Under the pieces are notes generated by a model that worked only from the letters and a program-made list of their open reading frames with translations, was not told the origin of the DNA and made no database searches. A stretch of 64,000 bases of DNA from positions 1 to 64,000 of the forward strand of contig NZ_JABGCJ010000004.1 in NCBI RefSeq assembly GCF_019799965.1. The letters run 5' to 3'. Numbering within the stretch: position 1 is the first letter of the stretch; every line of letters begins with the position of its first letter. Both the position numbers and the translations under genes were made by a program. Origin of the DNA: Modestobacter italicus. GTDB taxonomy: Bacteria > Actinomycetota > Actinomycetes > Mycobacteriales > Geodermatophilaceae. Below are positions 44,229-53,508 of this stretch, in pieces.

Positions 44229-45491
44229 TCAGGCCATCGCGTCGGCCCGCTGGGGCGTGCGCACCCGGCGGACGGCGTCGGCCACCAGCTCACCGGCCCG
44301 GCGCAGCTGTTCCTCGGTGTGGGTGGCCATGACCGCCAGGCGCAGCACCCCCTGACCGCGCGGGACCGCGGGGTAGCCGACGGCGTTGGTGTAGACGCCG
44401 GCCTCGTGGGCGGCCGCCCACGCCGCCCGGGTGTCCTCGTCCTCGCCGGTGCGGACGGCGATGACCGCGCCCTTGCCCGGCAGGGGCGCGGCACCGTGCT
44501 CGGTGAGCACCCGGCGCAGCAGGTCGCCGTTGTCCCGCAGCCGCTGCATCCGCTCCGGCTCGCGGCGGAGCACCCGCAGCGAGGCGAGCGCCGCGGCGAC
44601 GGCCGCCGGGTCGTTGGCCGCGCTGAACACGTAGGGCATGGCCGAGGCCCGGATGCCGTCGGCGATGGCCCGGGAGGTCATCACCGCGCCGCCCACGCTG
44701 GCCAGCGCCTTGCTGAACGCCACGGTGATCGCGTCGACCCGGTCGAGCACCCCGGCCGCCTCGGCGGCGCCCCGCCCGTGCGCGCCGAGCACGCCCAGGC
44801 CGTGGGCCTCGTCGACGACCAGGCGGGCCGAGAAGCGCCGGCAGAGGCCGGCGATCGCCGCCAGCGGCGCGGACTCGCCGCTCATCGAGTAGACGCCGTC
44901 GACGACCACGACCGCGCCGACCTCGGGGTCCAGCCGGTTCAGCCGGCGCTCGAGCGAGGCGACCGAGTTGTGGGTGAACCGCAGCACGGTGCCCCGGCTG
45001 GCCGCCGCGGCGGCGTGCAGGCTGGCGTGCGCGTGGGCGTCGACGAGCAGCGCGTCGCCGGCGGCCCCGGCGGTGGAGAGCATCGCGACGTTGGCGTTGA
45101 CCCCGGCGGAGGCGAGCACCGCGTCCTCGGTGCCGAAGTGCTCGGCGAGCTCCCGCTCCAGGGTCAGGTGCAGCCGGGTGGTGCCGTTGAGGATCCGGCT
45201 GCCGGCGGCGCTGGTGCCGTACTGCCGCAGTGCGCTGACCGCGGCCTCGACGACCTGCGGGTCGCCCGCCAGGCCCAGGTAGTTGTTGGTGCCCAGGTTG
45301 ATCCGCGCCCGGCCGTCGTCGAAGACGGTGACCGGCTCCGGCGCCCCGGCGGTGGGGACCGAGTGCGTGGCCATCCCCTCGCGGGTGTGCCGCCGCATCA
45401 TCTCGGCCCGGCTGCACTCCAGCAGGGGCGCGAAGGCGTCCCGGCGGACGACCTGGGCAGGGACCGGTCGGACCGGTGCGACGTCGAGCAC
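44229..45491 (-). CDS. Alpha-oxoamine synthase family PLP enzyme (BioF/KBL-like)
   Basis: 420 residues, fold type I. Seen: NLGTNNYLGLAGDP, VNANVAMLSTAGAAGD, DEAHGLGVLGAHGRG and the PLP lysine in VAFSKALASVGGAVM. The family joins an acyl-CoA to an amino acid (8-amino-7-oxononanoate synthase, 2-amino-3-ketobutyrate ligase, serine palmitoyltransferase). No biotin or threonine genes are adjacent, so the substrate is open. GTG 45491 follows GGAGGAG at 5 nt. The 238-bp gap upstream shows nothing clear. Confidence 0.85.
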   Translation of the reverse strand: MLDVAPVRPVPAQVVRRDAFAPLLECSRAEMMRRHTREGMATHSVPTAGAPEPVTVFDDGRARINLGTNNYLGLAGDPQVVEAAVSALRQYGTSAAGSRILNGTTRLHLTLERELAEHFGTEDAVLASAGVNANVAMLSTAGAAGDALLVDAHAHASLHAAAAASRGTVLRFTHNSVASLERRLNRLDPEVGAVVVVDGVYSMSGESAPLAAIAGLCRRFSARLVVDEAHGLGVLGAHGRGAAEAAGVLDRVDAITVAFSKALASVGGAVMTSRAIADGIRASAMPYVFSAANDPAAVAAALASLRVLRREPERMQRLRDNGDLLRRVLTEHGAAPLPGKGAVIAVRTGEDEDTRAAWAAAHEAGVYTNAVGYPAVPRGQGVLRLAVMATHTEEQLRRAGELVADAVRRVRTPQRADAMA

Positions 45492-45729
45492 GGCAGCTCC
45501 TCCACTGTCGGCGCGTGGATCGCAGCCGTTCGAGGTCTGACCCTGGCGGTCGACACGCTGCGTGGTCAACAGCTGTCACGCAGTTCGGTCGAGGGTCACT
45601 CGACCAGGCGTGGGGCCGGTCACTCCTCGACGCATGGTGACGCGCCCGGTGCGCACGGGGCCCCGCTCGGGTGACACCCGGCGGGGACGTGGCGCGGCCG
45701 GCCGGCGGTCCTCGCGGCCGGCGGGGCGA

Positions 45730-47292
45730 TCAGCCGGTGGTGCGGCGCCGGCCCGGCAGCCAGACCAGGACGACGACCGCGGCCACCACCGCGCACCCGG
45801 CGGTGCCCACCGCGGTCAGGTGCATCGCCCCGACGAAGGCCTCCCGGGCCGGGTCGACCACCGCGGCGGCCGCGGTGGCGCCGTCCCCGCCGGCGGCCTC
45901 GGCCCGCTCGACCGCCACCAGCGTCCCCACGATCGACTCGCTGGCCTGCTCCCGCGCGCCGGCCGGCAGCGCGTCGACGTCGTCCCCGAGGCGGCTGGCG
46001 TAGGCGCCGGCCAGCACCGAGCCGAGGATCGCCACCCCGAGGGCCCCACCCACCTGCCGGACGGCGTTGTTCACCGCCGCACCCGCCCCGGCCTTCTCCC
46101 GCGGGACGACCGACATGATCGACTCGGTCGCCGGGGCCATCACCGAGCCCATCCCGATGCCCTGCAGTGCGAGGTCGGCGAGCACCAGCCAGAGCGGGGC
46201 GTCGGCGTCCAGCAGCTGGATGCCGGCGAAGGACAGCGCGATGAGGGTGAAGCCGAACGCGCAGACGGCCTTGGCGCCGAACCGCTCGGCCAGCGCGGAG
46301 GTGCGCGGCGCCATCAGCGCGATGCCCAGCGCCACGGGCACGAGCGAGGCCCCGCTCTGCAGCGGCGAGTACCCGCGCACGCCCTGCAGGTAGTAGACGA
46401 GGTAGAACGTGGCGCCCTGCAGGGCGAAGAAGTTCAGCGCCAGCGCCCCGGCCGCGGCGGAGAACGCGGGGTTGCGGAACAGCGAGACGTCCAGCGCCGG
46501 GTGGGTGGTGCGCCGCTGCCACCAGACGAAGACGGCCAGCAGTGCGACGCCGGCGGCCAGCGGTCCCCAGGTCTGCGGCTCACCCCAGCCCTCCGAGCCC
46601 CCGCGGATGATGCCGTAGACCAGCCCGACCAGTGCGGCGATCGACAGCAGCACGCCGGGGACGTCGAGCCGGCCCGGGTCGGGGTCCTTGGACTCCGGGA
46701 CGACGGTCAGGATGCCCAGGATGCCGACGGCTGCGACCGGGACGCCGAGCAGGAAGACCGCGCCCCACCAGAAGTGCTCGAGCACCAGCCCACCGGCCAG
46801 CGGGCCGCCGGCCACGGCGAGACCGGAGGCGCCGGCCCACAGCCCGATCGCCTTCCCGCGCTCACCGGCCGGGAAGACGTTGGTGATCACCGCGAGGGTG
46901 GCCGGCTGCACGGCGGCGCCGCCGACGCCCATCAGCGCGCGCCAGCCGATCAGCTCCAGCGCCGAGCCGCTGAACGCCGCGAGCACCGAGCCGACGGCGA
47001 AGATGCTCAGCCCGGCGAGCAGCACCTTGCGCCGGCCGATCCGGTCGCCGATCACGCCCCAGCTGAACAGCAGGCCGGCGAACACCAGGATGTAGGAGTC
47101 GATGGCCCACTGCAGCTCGCCCTGGGTCGCGTCCAGCTCGCGCTGCAGGGTGGGCAGCGCGACGTTCAGGATCGTGTTGCCCATGATCACCATGAGCAGG
47201 CAGACGATCATCGTGCCGAGCACCCACCAGCGGCGCTCGTAGCCGGTGGGGAGCGTCGCGACGTCCGAGGCCGAGTGCTCGGCGGTGCTCAC
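45730..47292 (-). CDS. MFS drug exporter, DHA2 family (14 helices)
   Basis: 520 residues with about 14 hydrophobic helices. Motif A is present as GDRIGRRKVLLAG after helix 2, and helix 5 has the antiporter-type GPLAGGLVLEHF. LQWAIDSYILVFAGLL is typical of EmrB/QacA proteins, which expel toxic compounds with proton exchange. Substrate unknown. GTG 47292 overlaps the YbjN gene as GTGA, forming an unusual operon mshA-ybjN-exporter. Confidence 0.9.
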   Translation of the reverse strand: MSTAEHSASDVATLPTGYERRWWVLGTMIVCLLMVIMGNTILNVALPTLQRELDATQGELQWAIDSYILVFAGLLFSWGVIGDRIGRRKVLLAGLSIFAVGSVLAAFSGSALELIGWRALMGVGGAAVQPATLAVITNVFPAGERGKAIGLWAGASGLAVAGGPLAGGLVLEHFWWGAVFLLGVPVAAVGILGILTVVPESKDPDPGRLDVPGVLLSIAALVGLVYGIIRGGSEGWGEPQTWGPLAAGVALLAVFVWWQRRTTHPALDVSLFRNPAFSAAAGALALNFFALQGATFYLVYYLQGVRGYSPLQSGASLVPVALGIALMAPRTSALAERFGAKAVCAFGFTLIALSFAGIQLLDADAPLWLVLADLALQGIGMGSVMAPATESIMSVVPREKAGAGAAVNNAVRQVGGALGVAILGSVLAGAYASRLGDDVDALPAGAREQASESIVGTLVAVERAEAAGGDGATAAAAVVDPAREAFVGAMHLTAVGTAGCAVVAAVVVLVWLPGRRRTTG

Positions 47293-47813
47293 CCCTGCGG
47301 GTCCCGGGGCCGCCGTTCCGGGTCGGCGAAGGCGGCGAAGGCCTCCAGGTTGCGCAGCGACTCCCCGCGCTTGACCCGCCAGTCCCACTCGCGGCGGATC
47401 GAGGTGCCGAAGCCGATCTCCAGCATGGTGTTGAAGTGCTCGTCGGCGTAGGTGAGCACCGCGCCCAGCAGCCGGTCGATCTCCTCCGGCGTCACCATCG
47501 CGTGCCCGAGCCGGCCGGTCAGGTAGACGTCGCCGACGGTGTCGATCGAGTAGGCCACCCCGTACATCCGGGCGTTGTGCTGCAGCAGCCAGGCCCACAG
47601 CTGCTCACGGTTCTCGTCGGGCTGCCGGCAGACGAAGGCCTCCACCCGGAAGCCGTGCTCCCCCACCGTCAGCCCGACCAGGGTCCGGAGCTTCTTGACC
47701 CCGGGCAGGGTGACGACGAAGCGGCCGAGCCCCGGGTGCTCGTACTCCAGCTCGGCGGCGCGCAGCGTCTCCTCGACGACGGCGTCGAGCTCGGCGACGC
47801 TGCGCTCGCTCAT
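47289..47813 (-). CDS. YbjN domain-containing protein
   Basis: 174 residues. [38 protein letters not shown] and [20 protein letters not shown] are typical of the actinobacterial YbjN family, related in fold to type III secretion chaperones. Function unknown. It directly follows mshA with an ATGA overlap, as Rv0487 follows Rv0486 by memory, so a link to mycothiol is possible. Confidence 0.85.
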   Translation of the reverse strand: MSERSVAELDAVVEETLRAAELEYEHPGLGRFVVTLPGVKKLRTLVGLTVGEHGFRVEAFVCRQPDENREQLWAWLLQHNARMYGVAYSIDTVGDVYLTGRLGHAMVTPEEIDRLLGAVLTYADEHFNTMLEIGFGTSIRREWDWRVKRGESLRNLEAFAAFADPERRPRDPQG

Positions 47814-49180
47814 CGGGCTCGCAGCCCCACCGGCGAGCGGAACCTGCTCTCGGTGCGGCCCCGGGGCGCGGCCGCCCGCATCTCGGCCATCGCGGCGGCG
47901 TAGGCGTCGACCAGGGAGTCGGTGGTGCGGTCCCAGCTGAACGCGGCGGCGTGCCGGCGGGCGCCGGCGGCCAGCAGCTCGCGGCGGGCCAGCACCCGGC
48001 GGATCGCCGCGGCGTAGTCCTCCGGGTCCCGGCCGGACACCAGCAGCCCGGACACCCCGTCGTCCACCGCGGTGGGCAGGCCACCGACGGCGGCGGCCAC
48101 CACCGGTGTGCCGCAGGCCTGGGCCTCCAGCGCGACCAGGCCGAAGGACTCGTTGTGGCTCGGGACGACGGTGACGTCGGCGGCCCGGTAGTGGTCGGCG
48201 AGCTGCGCCGGCGCCTGCGGCGGCAGGAACCGGACGACGTCGGCGACGCCCAGGCTGACGGCCAGCTCCTGCAGCCGCTGCGGCTCCGCCAGCCCGGACC
48301 CGCTCGGGGCGCCGACGACGAGCACCTCCAGCCGCGCCCGCAGCGCCGGCTCGGCGGCCAGCATCCGGGCCGCGGCGTGCAGCAGCATCTCCGGCGCCTT
48401 GAGCGGCTGGATCCGGCCGACGAACAGCAGGACGACGGCGTCCGCGGCGACCCCGACCCGCTCGCGGGCCTGGCGCCGGTCACCGGGGCGGAAGCACTGC
48501 AGGTCGACTCCGGGCGGGATGACCAGGGTGCGGCGCGCGTCGGCGTCGTAGAAGTCGACCAGCTGCCGGGCCTCCTCGGCGGTGTTGGCCACCAGCCGGT
48601 CGGCCTCGGCGACCACCTGCTCCTCGCCGATCACCCGGGCGCGCGGCTCGGGGGCGTCGCCCTCGGCGAGTGCGGCGTTCTTCACCTTGGCCAGGGTGTG
48701 CGCGGAGTGCACCAGCGGCACGCCCCAGCGGTCCCGGGCCAGCCAGCCGACCTGCCCGGACAGCCAGTAGTGCGAGTGGACGACGTCGAAGTGCCCCGGG
48801 TCGTGCTGGGCCTCCTCGCGCAGCACCGCCGCGGTGAAGGCGCACATCTGGGCGGGCAGCTCGTCCTTGCCCAGCCCCTCGAACGGGCCGGCGCTGACGT
48901 GCCGCACGGTGACCCCGGGGGTCATCTCGACCACCGGCGGCTGGTCACTGGAGGTGGCGCGGGTGAACACGTCCACCGCGATGCCCCGGGCGGCCAGCCG
49001 GCGGGAGACCTCGACGACGTAGACGTTCATCCCGCCGGCATCCCCGGCCCCGGGCTGCTCCAGCGGGCTGGTGTGCACCGAGAGGGTCGCCACCCGGCGC
49101 GGCAGCAGCGGGGCCAGCGGCTCGGGGACCGGGCCCGCGCGCCACGGCGTGGGCCGGCGCGGGGAACGTCGAGCGGGCAC
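47810..49180 (-). CDS. mshA: D-inositol-3-phosphate glycosyltransferase
   Basis: 456 residues, GT-B fold, GT4 family. It joins N-acetylglucosamine to inositol-3-phosphate, the first step of mycothiol synthesis. Seen: [20 protein letters not shown] (UDP-sugar loop), [27 protein letters not shown] after [19 protein letters not shown] and the E-x7-E motif in [18 protein letters not shown] 49180 follows GGGAGGAG. Mycothiol is confined to actinobacteria and supports the taxonomic call. Confidence 0.95.
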   Translation of the reverse strand: MPARRSPRRPTPWRAGPVPEPLAPLLPRRVATLSVHTSPLEQPGAGDAGGMNVYVVEVSRRLAARGIAVDVFTRATSSDQPPVVEMTPGVTVRHVSAGPFEGLGKDELPAQMCAFTAAVLREEAQHDPGHFDVVHSHYWLSGQVGWLARDRWGVPLVHSAHTLAKVKNAALAEGDAPEPRARVIGEEQVVAEADRLVANTAEEARQLVDFYDADARRTLVIPPGVDLQCFRPGDRRQARERVGVAADAVVLLFVGRIQPLKAPEMLLHAAARMLAAEPALRARLEVLVVGAPSGSGLAEPQRLQELAVSLGVADVVRFLPPQAPAQLADHYRAADVTVVPSHNESFGLVALEAQACGTPVVAAAVGGLPTAVDDGVSGLLVSGRDPEDYAAAIRRVLARRELLAAGARRHAAAFSWDRTTDSLVDAYAAAMAEMRAAAPRGRTESRFRSPVGLRAR

Positions 49181-49298
49181 GGAGCTCCTCCCGCTCGGGC
49201 ACGTCGCGGGGCCCGCGCGGGCCCGCAGTGGCTGGTGTGGCACCCGATGGCGGGCACCCTGTCGTCCTCTCAGTCTGCAACAGCGCCAGGATGGGCAC

Positions 49299-50096
49299 AT
49301 GTCCAGCCCCGTCGCCCCGTCGTCCGCCTCCTCGTCCGGCACCACCCCGTTCGCCGGGCAGGACCGCGTCGCCGTCGTCACCGGCGCCTCCAGCGGGATC
49401 GGCGCCGCCACCGCCGAGCGGCTGGCCGCCGAGGGCTTCGACGTCGTCCTGGCCGCCCGCCGGATCGACCGGCTCACCGAGCTCGCCGAGCGGATCGGCG
49501 GCCGGGCGGTGCAGCTGGACGTCACCGACCCGGCCTCGGTGGCCGCGCTGGCCGCCGGGCTGGACCGGGTGGACGTGCTGGTCAACAACGCCGGCGGCGC
49601 CTTCGACACCAACCCGGTGGCCGACGCCGACCTGGACTCCTGGGAGCGGACCTACGACGTCAACGTGCTGGGCACGGTGCGGGTCACCAAGGCGCTGCTG
49701 CCGGCGCTGCGGGCCTCGGGCGCCGGCGACCTGGTGTTCGTCGGCTCGACCGCCGGCCTGGTCAGCTACGAGGGCGGCGCCAGCTACACCGCGGCCAAGC
49801 ACGGGGTGCACACGCTGGTCGAGACGCTGCGGCTGGAGCTCGTGGCCGAGCCGGTCCGGGTGGTCGAGATCGCACCCGGCATGGTGAAGACCGAGGAGTT
49901 CTCGCTGAACCGCACCCGGTCGCAGGAGAAGGCCGACGCCGTCTACCGCGGGGTGCGCGAGCCGCTGGTCGCCGCCGACGTCGCCGACTGCATCGCCTGG
50001 GCGGTGACCCGACCGCACCACGTCAACGTCGACCTGCTCGTCGTCCGGCCCCGCGCCCAGGCCGCCCAGCACAAGGTGCACCGCGAGTCGGACTGA
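49299..50096 (+). CDS. Short-chain dehydrogenase/reductase
   Basis: 265 residues, classical [35 protein letters not shown], active-site SerTyrLys in FVGSTAGL and [10 protein letters not shown]. The substrate is unknown. The N-terminus has 20 Ser/Pro/Ala-rich extra residues; ATG 49299 is used, with CAGGAT 6 nt upstream as a possible leaderless -10 box. Divergent from mshA, like Rv0484c near Rv0486. Confidence 0.9.
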   Translation: MSSPVAPSSASSSGTTPFAGQDRVAVVTGASSGIGAATAERLAAEGFDVVLAARRIDRLTELAERIGGRAVQLDVTDPASVAALAAGLDRVDVLVNNAGGAFDTNPVADADLDSWERTYDVNVLGTVRVTKALLPALRASGAGDLVFVGSTAGLVSYEGGASYTAAKHGVHTLVETLRLELVAEPVRVVEIAPGMVKTEEFSLNRTRSQEKADAVYRGVREPLVAADVADCIAWAVTRPHHVNVDLLVVRPRAQAAQHKVHRESD

Positions 50097-50320
50097 AGAA
50101 GGACCCCGTCCTCCCCACCCCTCGCGAGCCCGGGCGGTACCCGGAACGGGGCCGGGCGGCGGTTCGTGCTCACCGTGCCGGCGGTGCGCCGCACGTCCTC
50201 CAGGGCTGACCGCCCGCATCGAGACGCGCCCCACCGCTGGGACCGAGTACCTCGACCCAGCAACCGGCCGCAGCTCGCCGCCTCTTCAATCCGGACGGCC
50301 CCGTCCGACATGATCTCGGG

Positions 50321-50794
50321 GTGCCCGCTGCCGAGGTGTCGATCCGTCCCGCCGTCCCCGCCGACCACCAGGCGGTGCAGGCGCTGGCCGGCGAGCTGAC
50401 CGCCGGCATGGCGCCGTGGCGACCGGCAGCCGGGGTCGCCGCCGCGGCCGCGGGCTGGGTCACCGACGCCTGCCGGGCCGCTGAGGACGAGCACCACGTG
50501 CTGTTGGTGGCGTGCACCCCCGCCGACGAGGTCGTCGGCTTCGCCGGGGCGAGTGCGCGCCGGCACTTCAGCGGTGAGCGGGAGGCCTACCTGGGCGAAC
50601 TCGTCGTGGCCCCGTCCGCGCGCCGGCGCGGCGTCGCCGAGCAGCTCGTCACGGGCGTCGAGGCCTGGGCCCGGTCCCGCGGTCTGCACCGGGTCACCCT
50701 GGACACCGGCACGGCCAACCAGCCGGCCCGGGAGCTCTACGCCCGGCTGGGCTACGCCGAGGAGCAGGTCACCCTGACCCGGGCCCTGGGATGA
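50321..50794 (+). CDS. GNAT family N-acetyltransferase
   Basis: 157 residues. The acetyl-CoA loop is LVVAPSARRRGVAEQLV (R-x-x-G-x-A type), followed by LDTGTANQPARELYARLGYAE, the GNAT C-terminal motif. Substrate unknown. GTG 50321 has CATGAT 6 nt upstream, a possible -10 box. The 224-bp gap before it shows nothing definite. Confidence 0.85.
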   Translation: MPAAEVSIRPAVPADHQAVQALAGELTAGMAPWRPAAGVAAAAAGWVTDACRAAEDEHHVLLVACTPADEVVGFAGASARRHFSGEREAYLGELVVAPSARRRGVAEQLVTGVEAWARSRGLHRVTLDTGTANQPARELYARLGYAEEQVTLTRALG

Positions 50795-50807
50795 CCGGCG
50801 TCCGGCC

Positions 50808-51260
50808 GTGATGCGCTGGGGTTGGGTCGCGGCCGGCTGGGCCGCCGCCTTCGCCGTCCTGCACGTCTTCTGGGCGCTGGGCGGTTCCGTCGGCCTGGCC
50901 AGCTCGGCGGGCGACCGGCTCGCCGCCGAGCGCCCCGGCTGGTTCGTGGCCGGCGGGCTGTGGGGCGTGGCCGCGCTCCTGCTCATCGCTGCCGGCCTGG
51001 CGGTCGCCCTGGCCCGGGGCCGTCGCCGGCGACTGCTCGTCCTGGCCGGCGCGGCGATCGGCCTGCTCCTGCTGCTGCGCGGGCTCGGGATCGAGATGCT
51101 GCTGCTGGCCGGGGCCTACGCCGGCAACGCCGCGATGAGCGACGCCCAGCGGCACTGGTCCCTGGTGCTGTGGAACCCCTGGTTCCTGCTCGGTGGGATG
51201 GCCTTCCTGCTGGCGGCCCGGAGCACGGCGCGATCAACCACCGACACGACGCCGGCGTGA
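50808..51260 (+). CDS. DUF3995 family membrane protein
   Basis: 150 residues, four hydrophobic helices: WGWVAAGWAAAFAVLHVFWA, WFVAGGLWGVAALLLIAAGL, LLVLAGAAIGLLLLLRGLGI and WNPWFLLGGMAFLLAA. The first helix with HVFWALGG and the WNPWF segment fit DUF3995, of unknown function. GTG 50808 lies 13 nt after the GNAT gene (ATG 50811 is also possible), probably the same transcript. Confidence 0.8.
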   Translation: MMRWGWVAAGWAAAFAVLHVFWALGGSVGLASSAGDRLAAERPGWFVAGGLWGVAALLLIAAGLAVALARGRRRRLLVLAGAAIGLLLLLRGLGIEMLLLAGAYAGNAAMSDAQRHWSLVLWNPWFLLGGMAFLLAARSTARSTTDTTPA

Positions 51261-51264
51261 CCGT

Positions 51265-51549
51265 TCAGTCCGGCTGGCCGGCGTGCCGGTGCAGCAGCTC
51301 GTACGCGCGGGTGACGCGGGTGGGGTCGGCGGAGGTACCGCTGCGCTCGAACAGCGCCTGCGCGTCGGTGACCTCGTCGGGGGTGGCAGTGCCGGAGTTG
51401 AGCACCCGGGAGATCAGGCCGGCGAGCGCCGCGTCAGCCTCCACGCGGGCCATCCAGCCGGTCAGCTGTGCGGGGTCCGCCGGCATCGGGGCCGGCGTGC
51501 GCAGCGCGTCGTAGAGGGCACCCAGCTGCAGCGACTCGTCCGGCCTCAC
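51265..51549 (-). CDS. Hypothetical helical protein after murB
   Basis: 94 residues, predicted all-helical and acidic: SLQLGALYDALRTPAPMPAD and TRVTRAYELLHRHAGQPD. No family recognised. GTG 51549 overlaps the murB stop as GTGA, so it is translated with murB. Confidence 0.6.
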   Translation of the reverse strand: MRPDESLQLGALYDALRTPAPMPADPAQLTGWMARVEADAALAGLISRVLNSGTATPDEVTDAQALFERSGTSADPTRVTRAYELLHRHAGQPD

Positions 51550-52580
51550 GGGCGCACCGCCGTGGGCTCCGGCACCAGCGTGACGCCGAACTGCTCCCGC
51601 ACCGCGGCCACCACCCGGTCGGCGAAGGCCATCAGCTCAGCGGCGGTGGCGCCCGGCTCGGTGGTCAACGCGAGGCTGTGCCGCGACGACGTCCCGACCT
51701 TGCCGGCGCGGGTGCCCCGGCCGTGGCCGGAGTGCTGCACCAGCCAGGCGGCGCTGAGCTTGACCTGCGCCGCGCCGTCCGCGCCGATCCCGGCCGGCCA
51801 GGACGGGCACTCGGGGACCGCGGTGCCGACCGGCACGACCGGGTTGGTGAAGAACGACCCGGCGCTGCGGGAGTCGGGGTCGGCCGGGTCCCAGACCATG
51901 CCCTTGCCGCGGCGCAGCGCCAGGACGGCGTCCCGCACCGCGGCCAGCGGCGCGGTGTCCCCCAGCTCGACACCCAGCGACCTCGCCAGCTCGGCGTAGC
52001 TGACCGGGCTGGACTGCGCCGACGCCCGCAGCGCGAAGGTCACCGCGAGGACGACGTACGCCCCGGGCTGCTGCTTGAGCCGGCTGTCCCGGTAGGCGAA
52101 CCCCAGCTCGGCGGGGCCGAACACCCGCTCCACCCCGGCCGCCCGGTCGTACACGGTGACCTGCGTGATCAGCGCCGCGACCTCCTGGCCGTAGGCGCCG
52201 ACGTTCTGCACCGGCGTCGCCCCGGTCGAGCCAGGGATCCCCGACAGCGCTTCCATGCCGGCCAGCTGCGCCTCGACGGTGTGCGCCACCAGGTCGTCCC
52301 AGGGCTCGCCGGCCTCGACCTCGAGCTCGACACCCTCGGCGGTGTCGGTGCGGGTGATGCCGCGGCTGCGCACCAGCACGACGTCGCCGGGCCAGCCGGC
52401 GTCCGGGGCGACGATGTTCGAGCCCCCGCCGAGCACCAGCAGCGGAGTGCCGGCCTCGTCGGCCTCGCGGACCGCGGCGACCAGCTCCGCGCGGGTGGTC
52501 ACCTCGACCAGCCGGTCTATCGGACCGCCCACCCCGAGGGTGGTCAGGTCCGCCAGTCGGGCGTTCCGGCGTACCTGCAC
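51546..52580 (-). CDS. murB: UDP-N-acetylmuramate dehydrogenase (UDP-N-acetylenolpyruvoylglucosamine reductase)
   Basis: 344 residues, type I MurB. It reduces UDP-GlcNAc-enolpyruvate to UDP-MurNAc in peptidoglycan synthesis, with FAD. Seen: LTTLGVGGPIDRLVEV, LLVLGGGSNIVAPD, ALSGIPGSTGATPVQNVGAY, FAYRDSRLK and the catalytic Ser in AGSFFTNPVV. GTG 52580 has TACGGT 6 nt upstream and no ribosome-binding site, hence probably leaderless. Confidence 0.94.
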   Translation of the reverse strand: MQVRRNARLADLTTLGVGGPIDRLVEVTTRAELVAAVREADEAGTPLLVLGGGSNIVAPDAGWPGDVVLVRSRGITRTDTAEGVELEVEAGEPWDDLVAHTVEAQLAGMEALSGIPGSTGATPVQNVGAYGQEVAALITQVTVYDRAAGVERVFGPAELGFAYRDSRLKQQPGAYVVLAVTFALRASAQSSPVSYAELARSLGVELGDTAPLAAVRDAVLALRRGKGMVWDPADPDSRSAGSFFTNPVVPVGTAVPECPSWPAGIGADGAAQVKLSAAWLVQHSGHGRGTRAGKVGTSSRHSLALTTEPGATAAELMAFADRVVAAVREQFGVTLVPEPTAVRP

Positions 52581-52586
52581 CGCACC

Positions 52587-52592
52587 ACCGTA
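52587..52592 (-). promoter_or_regulatory. -10 box for murB (leaderless type)
   Basis: TACGGT on the minus strand, 6 nt before GTG 52580, divergent from the next box. Confidence 0.55.
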
Positions 52593-52606
52593 ATCCGCCC
52601 GGCGGC

Positions 52607-52612
52607 TAACCT
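52607..52612 (+). promoter_or_regulatory. -10 box for the methyltransferase gene (leaderless type)
   Basis: TAACCT, 8 nt before GTG 52621. Confidence 0.5.
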
Positions 52613-52620
52613 CGTCCACC

Positions 52621-53466
52621 GTGAGCGACCACACCCAGCGTGCGTCGCTGCCACCGGTCCGCAAGGCCCCCCGGCTGGCCGCCGGCCGCGCGCGGGCGCT
52701 CGGCCTGCCCACCCGGGGCACCACGAACGCCAACCGGCTGCGCCGGGTCGACCGCTGGCTGGTCGCCACCCAGGTCGCCCGGCTGCGGGACGCCGCCCGG
52801 CCGCTGGTCGTCGACCTGGGCTACGGCGCCTCGGCGGTCACCACCCTGGAGCTGGTCGACCGGCTGGCCCCGGAGTGCGACCGCCTGGAGGTCGTCGGCC
52901 TGGAGATCGACCCGGAGCGGGTGGCCGCCGTGGCCGCCGACCGCGACCCGCCGCGGGTGGACTTCCGGCTCGGCGGGTTCGAGCTGGCCGGTCTGCGGCC
53001 GGTGCTGGTGCGGGCGTTCAACGTGCTGCGCCAGTACGACGAGGAGTCCGCCGGCCACGCCTGGGACACGATGCGCGGCGCGCTGGCCCCCGGCGGGCTG
53101 CTGGTGGAGGGCACCTGCGACGAGTGGGGACGGCGGGCGAGCTGGGTGGCGCTGGACGAGGACGGCCCGCTCACCCTGACCTTCGCCGCCCGCGTGTCGG
53201 ACCTGGAGCGCCCCTCCGACCTGGCCGAGCGGCTGCCCAAGGCGCTGATCCACCACAACGTGCCCGGCCAGCCGGTGCACGACTTCCTCCGCGCGTTCGA
53301 CGCCGCCTGGGCCTCCGCCGCCGGGTTCTCGGCGTTCGGCCCCCGCCAGCGGTGGGCCGCGGCGGTGGAGGGCCTGGCCGCCGACGGCTGGCCGCTGGTC
53401 GGGCCGACCCGACGGTGGAAGCACGGCGAGGTCAGCGTCCGCTGGTCCGCCGTGGCGCCTGACTGA
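52621..53466 (+). CDS. Class I SAM-dependent methyltransferase-like protein
   Basis: 281 residues. LVVDLGYGASAVTTLELV is a Rossmann SAM-binding loop and VVGLEIDPERVAAV the acidic strand-2 end; ALAPGGLLVEGTCDEWGRR marks strand 5. The N-terminus is basic. Substrate unknown. Its 3' end marks the left border of the low-GC insert; the spermidine-synthase-like gene at 55.1 kb, another Rossmann methyltransferase fold, may have been its original neighbour. Confidence 0.82.
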   Translation: MSDHTQRASLPPVRKAPRLAAGRARALGLPTRGTTNANRLRRVDRWLVATQVARLRDAARPLVVDLGYGASAVTTLELVDRLAPECDRLEVVGLEIDPERVAAVAADRDPPRVDFRLGGFELAGLRPVLVRAFNVLRQYDEESAGHAWDTMRGALAPGGLLVEGTCDEWGRRASWVALDEDGPLTLTFAARVSDLERPSDLAERLPKALIHHNVPGQPVHDFLRAFDAAWASAAGFSAFGPRQRWAAAVEGLAADGWPLVGPTRRWKHGEVSVRWSAVAPD

Positions 53467-53496
53467 ACGTCGCCCCGAAAGAGTTCCTGGCCTCCC

Positions 53497-53502
53497 TATC
53501 AT
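53497..53502 (+). promoter_or_regulatory. -10 box for the insert's membrane protein gene (leaderless type)
   Basis: TATCAT, a near-consensus -10, 6 nt before GTG 53509. The promoter is of the same leaderless form as the host genes. Confidence 0.5.
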
Positions 53503-53508
53503 CTCGCT

